7,946 nt of DNA, from positions 1 through 7,946 of the forward strand of contig CATXWM010000057.1 of NCBI GenBank assembly GCA_958403205.1, written 5' to 3'. Positions 5,936 to 7,946 of this stretch are shown one piece after another. Position 1 is the first letter of the stretch. Every line of letters begins with the position of its first letter. Below the pieces are notes generated by a model. It was given only the letters and a program-made list of their open reading frames with translations. It was not told where the DNA came from and searched no databases. Source of the DNA: an uncultured Collinsella sp. (GTDB lineage: Bacteria; Actinomycetota; Coriobacteriia; Coriobacteriales; Coriobacteriaceae). The translations under genes were made by a program, and so were the position numbers.

Positions 5936-5990
5936 CCGACCAAAACCATCACAAAGGTGCCTGTCCCCATCGTGGTGGTTGGGTGGTCGG
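5936..5990. repeat. Palindromic GTCCCC-core unit right after a stop codon
   Basis: The element starts at the base after the kinase-like stop codon. The outer stem CCGACC (5936-5941) pairs with GGTCGG (5985-5990). After a small internal loop, AACCATCAC (5944-5952) pairs with GTGGTGGTT (5972-5980) with one G:T wobble. The 19-nt loop carries GGTGCCTGTCCCC (5956-5968). It lacks a T-tract, so it is not a classical terminator, though it may protect the transcript end. Its layout matches the other GTCCCC units in the window but its arm sequences differ. Confidence 0.75.
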
Positions 5991-5995
5991 CATAG

Positions 5996-6033
5996 AAAAA
6001 GTCCCCGCCGGGCGTGTGCTCGACGGGGACTTT
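5996..6033 (-). terminator. Intrinsic terminator of the nfnAB transcript
   Basis: Read on the minus strand, a 16-nt arm (6033-6018) pairs with 6013-5998 around a 4-nt loop, with one mismatch and one G:T wobble, and ends in five Ts (6000-5996). It starts 28 bases beyond the nfnB stop. Read on the plus strand the stem is followed only by TTT, most of it paired, so any effect on rightward transcription would be weaker. Confidence 0.88.
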
Positions 6034-6061
6034 GCCGTTTGATGGCTAGCGTTGAGGGTGA

Positions 6062-7471
6062 TTACTCGCCCAGCAGGCTCTTGGTGATGGAAGCGGCGGC
6101 CTTCTTGCCGGCGCCCATCGCCAGAATGACCGTAGCGGCACCGGTGACGATGTCGCCGCCGGCCCAGATGCGGGGATCGGTGGTCTGGCCGGTCTCCTCG
6201 TCGGCGATGATGTAGCCCCACTTGTTGAGCTCCATCTTGCCGCCGATCTTCTTTGCGAAGGGGTTGGCGTTGGTACCGATAGCCGAGATTGCGACGTCGC
6301 AGGGAATCTCCTCGATGGCGCCCTCGATGGGCACCGGGCGACGACGGCCGGACTCGTCGGGCTCGCCGAGCTCCATCTTCTGGACCTTGACGGCGCACAC
6401 GGAGCCGTCCTCGCCAGCGACAAACTCGAGCGGGGAAACGAGCGGCAGAACCTCGACGCCCTCGGCCTTGGCATGGTGCAGCTCGGCGCGACGGCAGGGC
6501 ATCTCGTCCTCGGTACGACGATAGGCGATGATGGCGTGCTCGGCGCCCAGGCGCTTGGCGGTACGGACGGCGTCCATAGCCACGTTGCCGCCACCAAAGA
6601 CGACGACGTTCTTGCCGTGCTTGGTGGGGGTGTCGTACTCGGGGAACTTGTTGGCCTTCATCAGGTTCACGCGGGTGAGGTACTCGTTTGCGAAGAAGAC
6701 GTTGGGCAGGTTCTCGCCGGGGACGTTGAGGAACTTGGGCAGGCCAGCGCCGGTCGCCACGTAGATGGCGTCGAAGCCCTGCTCGAACAGCTCCTCGGCC
6801 GTGGCCATGTTGCCCACGACGGAGTTGTACTCAAACTTGACGCCCATGTCCTCCAGGCCGTCGATCTCGCGCTTGACGACTGCCTTGGGCAGACGGAACT
6901 CGGGGATGCCGTAGACCAGCACGCCGCCGCCGGTGAAGAAGGCCTCGAAGACGGTGACGTCAAAGCCGTTACGGGCGAGCTCGCCAGCGCAGGTGATGCC
7001 GGACGGGCCAGAGCCGACGACGGCGACCTTCTTGCCGTTCTTGGGGGCCATCTTGGGCGTGGAAGCGAGCTCGGGGCGGTCACCCAGGAAGCGCTCGAGC
7101 TGGCCGATGGCCACGGGCTCGGACTTCTTACCACGGATGCACTTGCCCTCGCACTGGTTCTCCTGCGGGCAGACGCGGCCGCAGATGGCGGGAAGCATGG
7201 AGTCCTCGCGGATGGTATCGAGAGCGCCGCCGAAGTCCTTCTCGCGGATCTGCTCGATAAATCGGGGGATGTTGATGTTGACGGGGCAGCCCTCAACACA
7301 GAACGGCTTCTTGCAGTTGAGGCAGCGCTCGGCCTCGGCCAGCGCCATCTCCTCGGTGAAGCCCTTGTCGACGGGGCGGAAGTCGCAGGCGCGCTCGGCA
7401 GCCGGCTCCTCGTTATCGGGGGTGCGGGGCGACTTCATATCGGCAACGAAACGACCGTTAACTAGTGGCAT
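6062..7471 (-). CDS. nfnB: NfnB-like large subunit of ferredoxin:NADP+ oxidoreductase
   Basis: This 469-residue cytoplasmic iron-sulfur flavoprotein is the large subunit of the NADH-dependent reduced ferredoxin:NADP+ oxidoreductase. That complex makes NADPH from NADH and reduced ferredoxin by flavin-based electron bifurcation. The N-terminal domain has two four-cysteine sets for [4Fe-4S] clusters: C50, C53, C58, C62 and C97, C101, C107, C111. An FAD-binding Rossmann motif follows, GSGPSG at 153-158 with acidic E176. A second nucleotide motif, FGGGNVAMD (292-300), has YRR (317-319) suited to the NADP 2'-phosphate. The C-terminal GGDIVTGAATVILAMGAGK (438-456) closes the FAD site. Alone it would often be called glutamate synthase small subunit (GltD/GltA-like). 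The partner nfnA directly upstream, overlapping by 10 bases, favours NfnB. No large GltB subunit is in view. Confidence 0.88.
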   Translation of the reverse strand: MPLVNGRFVADMKSPRTPDNEEPAAERACDFRPVDKGFTEEMALAEAERCLNCKKPFCVEGCPVNINIPRFIEQIREKDFGGALDTIREDSMLPAICGRVCPQENQCEGKCIRGKKSEPVAIGQLERFLGDRPELASTPKMAPKNGKKVAVVGSGPSGITCAGELARNGFDVTVFEAFFTGGGVLVYGIPEFRLPKAVVKREIDGLEDMGVKFEYNSVVGNMATAEELFEQGFDAIYVATGAGLPKFLNVPGENLPNVFFANEYLTRVNLMKANKFPEYDTPTKHGKNVVVFGGGNVAMDAVRTAKRLGAEHAIIAYRRTEDEMPCRRAELHHAKAEGVEVLPLVSPLEFVAGEDGSVCAVKVQKMELGEPDESGRRRPVPIEGAIEEIPCDVAISAIGTNANPFAKKIGGKMELNKWGYIIADEETGQTTDPRIWAGGDIVTGAATVILAMGAGKKAAASITKSLLGE

Positions 7472-7946
7472 GCGCAGCTCTTTTCCTCATAGGCCTTGAG
7501 GGACTCGCCCTCTTCGGAACGGTAAGCGGCCTGGCGGGCACGAAGGTCATCCCAGTCGACCAGGGTGGCATCGAAGTCGGGGCCGTCGACGCAAGCGAAC
7601 TTGGTCACGCCGCCCACCTCGACGCGGCAGCAGCCGCACATACCGGTGCCGTCAACCATGATGGGGTTGAGCGACGCGGTGATGGGGGTGTCGTACTTCT
7701 GGGCGGTGAGGGTCGAGAACTTCATCATCGGAACGGGGCCGACACAGAAGACCTGGCTCACGGCCTTGTCCTGCAGTAGGCGCTCCAGCGGAGCGGTAAC
7801 AACGCCCTGCTCGCCGTAGGAACCGTCATCGGTAGTGATGTGGATGTGGTCCTCGTCGAGGAGCTCGCGGAACTGGTCCTCCATGAGCAGGAGGTCCTTG
7901 GTGCGGGCGCCCATGATGGCGTGCACCTCGTGGCCGGTCTCGACCA
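7462..7946 (-). CDS. nfnA: NfnA-like small subunit, partial (runs off the window end)
   Basis: This is the C-terminal part of the FAD/NAD-binding small subunit, about 161 residues. The reading frame stays open to the window edge, so the start and the N-terminal flavin domain lie outside; NfnA is usually about 280 residues. Visible are ETGHEVHAIMGARTKDLLL, typical of the NAD-binding domain, and the CVGPVPMMK motif (coded about 7746-7720). A [2Fe-2S] site follows, with spacing D-x4-C-x2-C-x11-C (coded 7653-7591). In the related PyrK protein the first ligand is cysteine; Asp with three Cys is the known pattern for the NfnA/sulfide dehydrogenase family, which supports this call over PyrK. Its last codons overlap the nfnB start by 10 bases, implying coupled translation. 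The end, SCACH, has two further cysteines of unknown role. Confidence 0.87.
   Translation of the reverse strand, partial: VETGHEVHAIMGARTKDLLLMEDQFRELLDEDHIHITTDDGSYGEQGVVTAPLERLLQDKAVSQVFCVGPVPMMKFSTLTAQKYDTPITASLNPIMVDGTGMCGCCRVEVGGVTKFACVDGPDFDATLVDWDDLRARQAAYRSEEGESLKAYEEKSCACH

Noticed and set aside
5998..6033. The nfnB terminator as another GTCCCC repeat unit, since its stem contains GTCCCC and GGGGAC
   Set aside because: Here GTCCCC lies within the stem rather than between the arms, and the hairpin with its T-tract is fully explained as a terminator.
6473..7465. A 330-codon open frame on the plus strand opposite nfnB
   Set aside because: It is low-complexity Gly/Leu/Val/Asp sequence mirroring the codon bias of nfnB, whose iron-sulfur and Rossmann motifs are unmistakable.
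2206..7946. A functional glutamate module linking the amino acid transporter with a nearby glutamate synthase
   Set aside because: The minus-strand pair is better explained as NfnAB, and the two sets are on opposite strands and separately terminated.

Overview
The window looks like ordinary chromosome from a high-GC, Gram-positive gut actinobacterium of the class Coriobacteriia, most likely Collinsella or a close relative. This rests on the G/C-rich third codon positions, a Tat-type lipoprotein binding protein, an NfnAB flavoenzyme typical of anaerobes, and intergenic repeats built on a GTCCCC core that I associate with Collinsella. The genus is an inference from memory and was not tested by a search.

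Layout. Positions 1-239 hold no gene I can support, but carry several repeat units with the GTCCCC core. A secreted or membrane-anchored PpiC-type foldase (240-1460) is followed, across a small hairpin, by a YqeY/GatB-domain protein (1515-1958) and a clear intrinsic terminator. A near-perfect 28-bp inverted repeat (2031-2101) separates this pair from a four-gene amino-acid ABC transporter operon (2206-5235) in the order ATPase, binding protein, permease, permease. The binding protein resembles the PEB1-type aspartate/glutamate binders more than a generic glutamine binder. A terminator-like hairpin then leads to a cytidylate-kinase-like P-loop protein (5312-5935). A palindromic repeat follows its stop codon directly. 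The minus strand carries nfnB (6062-7471) and the 3' part of nfnA (7462 to the window end), converging on the rightward genes. Their transcript ends at a strong hairpin at 5996-6033.

How the genes work together. The ABC operon is a complete uptake machine: a lipoprotein binder, two inner-membrane permeases and a dimerising ATPase. NfnA and NfnB together form the electron-bifurcating NADH-dependent ferredoxin:NADP+ oxidoreductase, which supplies NADPH in fermentative metabolism. The foldase and YqeY genes may share a transcript, but I see no functional link between them.

The protein-coding content is conventional, and I found no convincing undescribed protein system. The most unusual signal is the set of intergenic palindromes. 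They share a TGTCCCC core, while their inverted-repeat arms differ from unit to unit and still pair within each unit. That pattern suggests selection on a folded shape.
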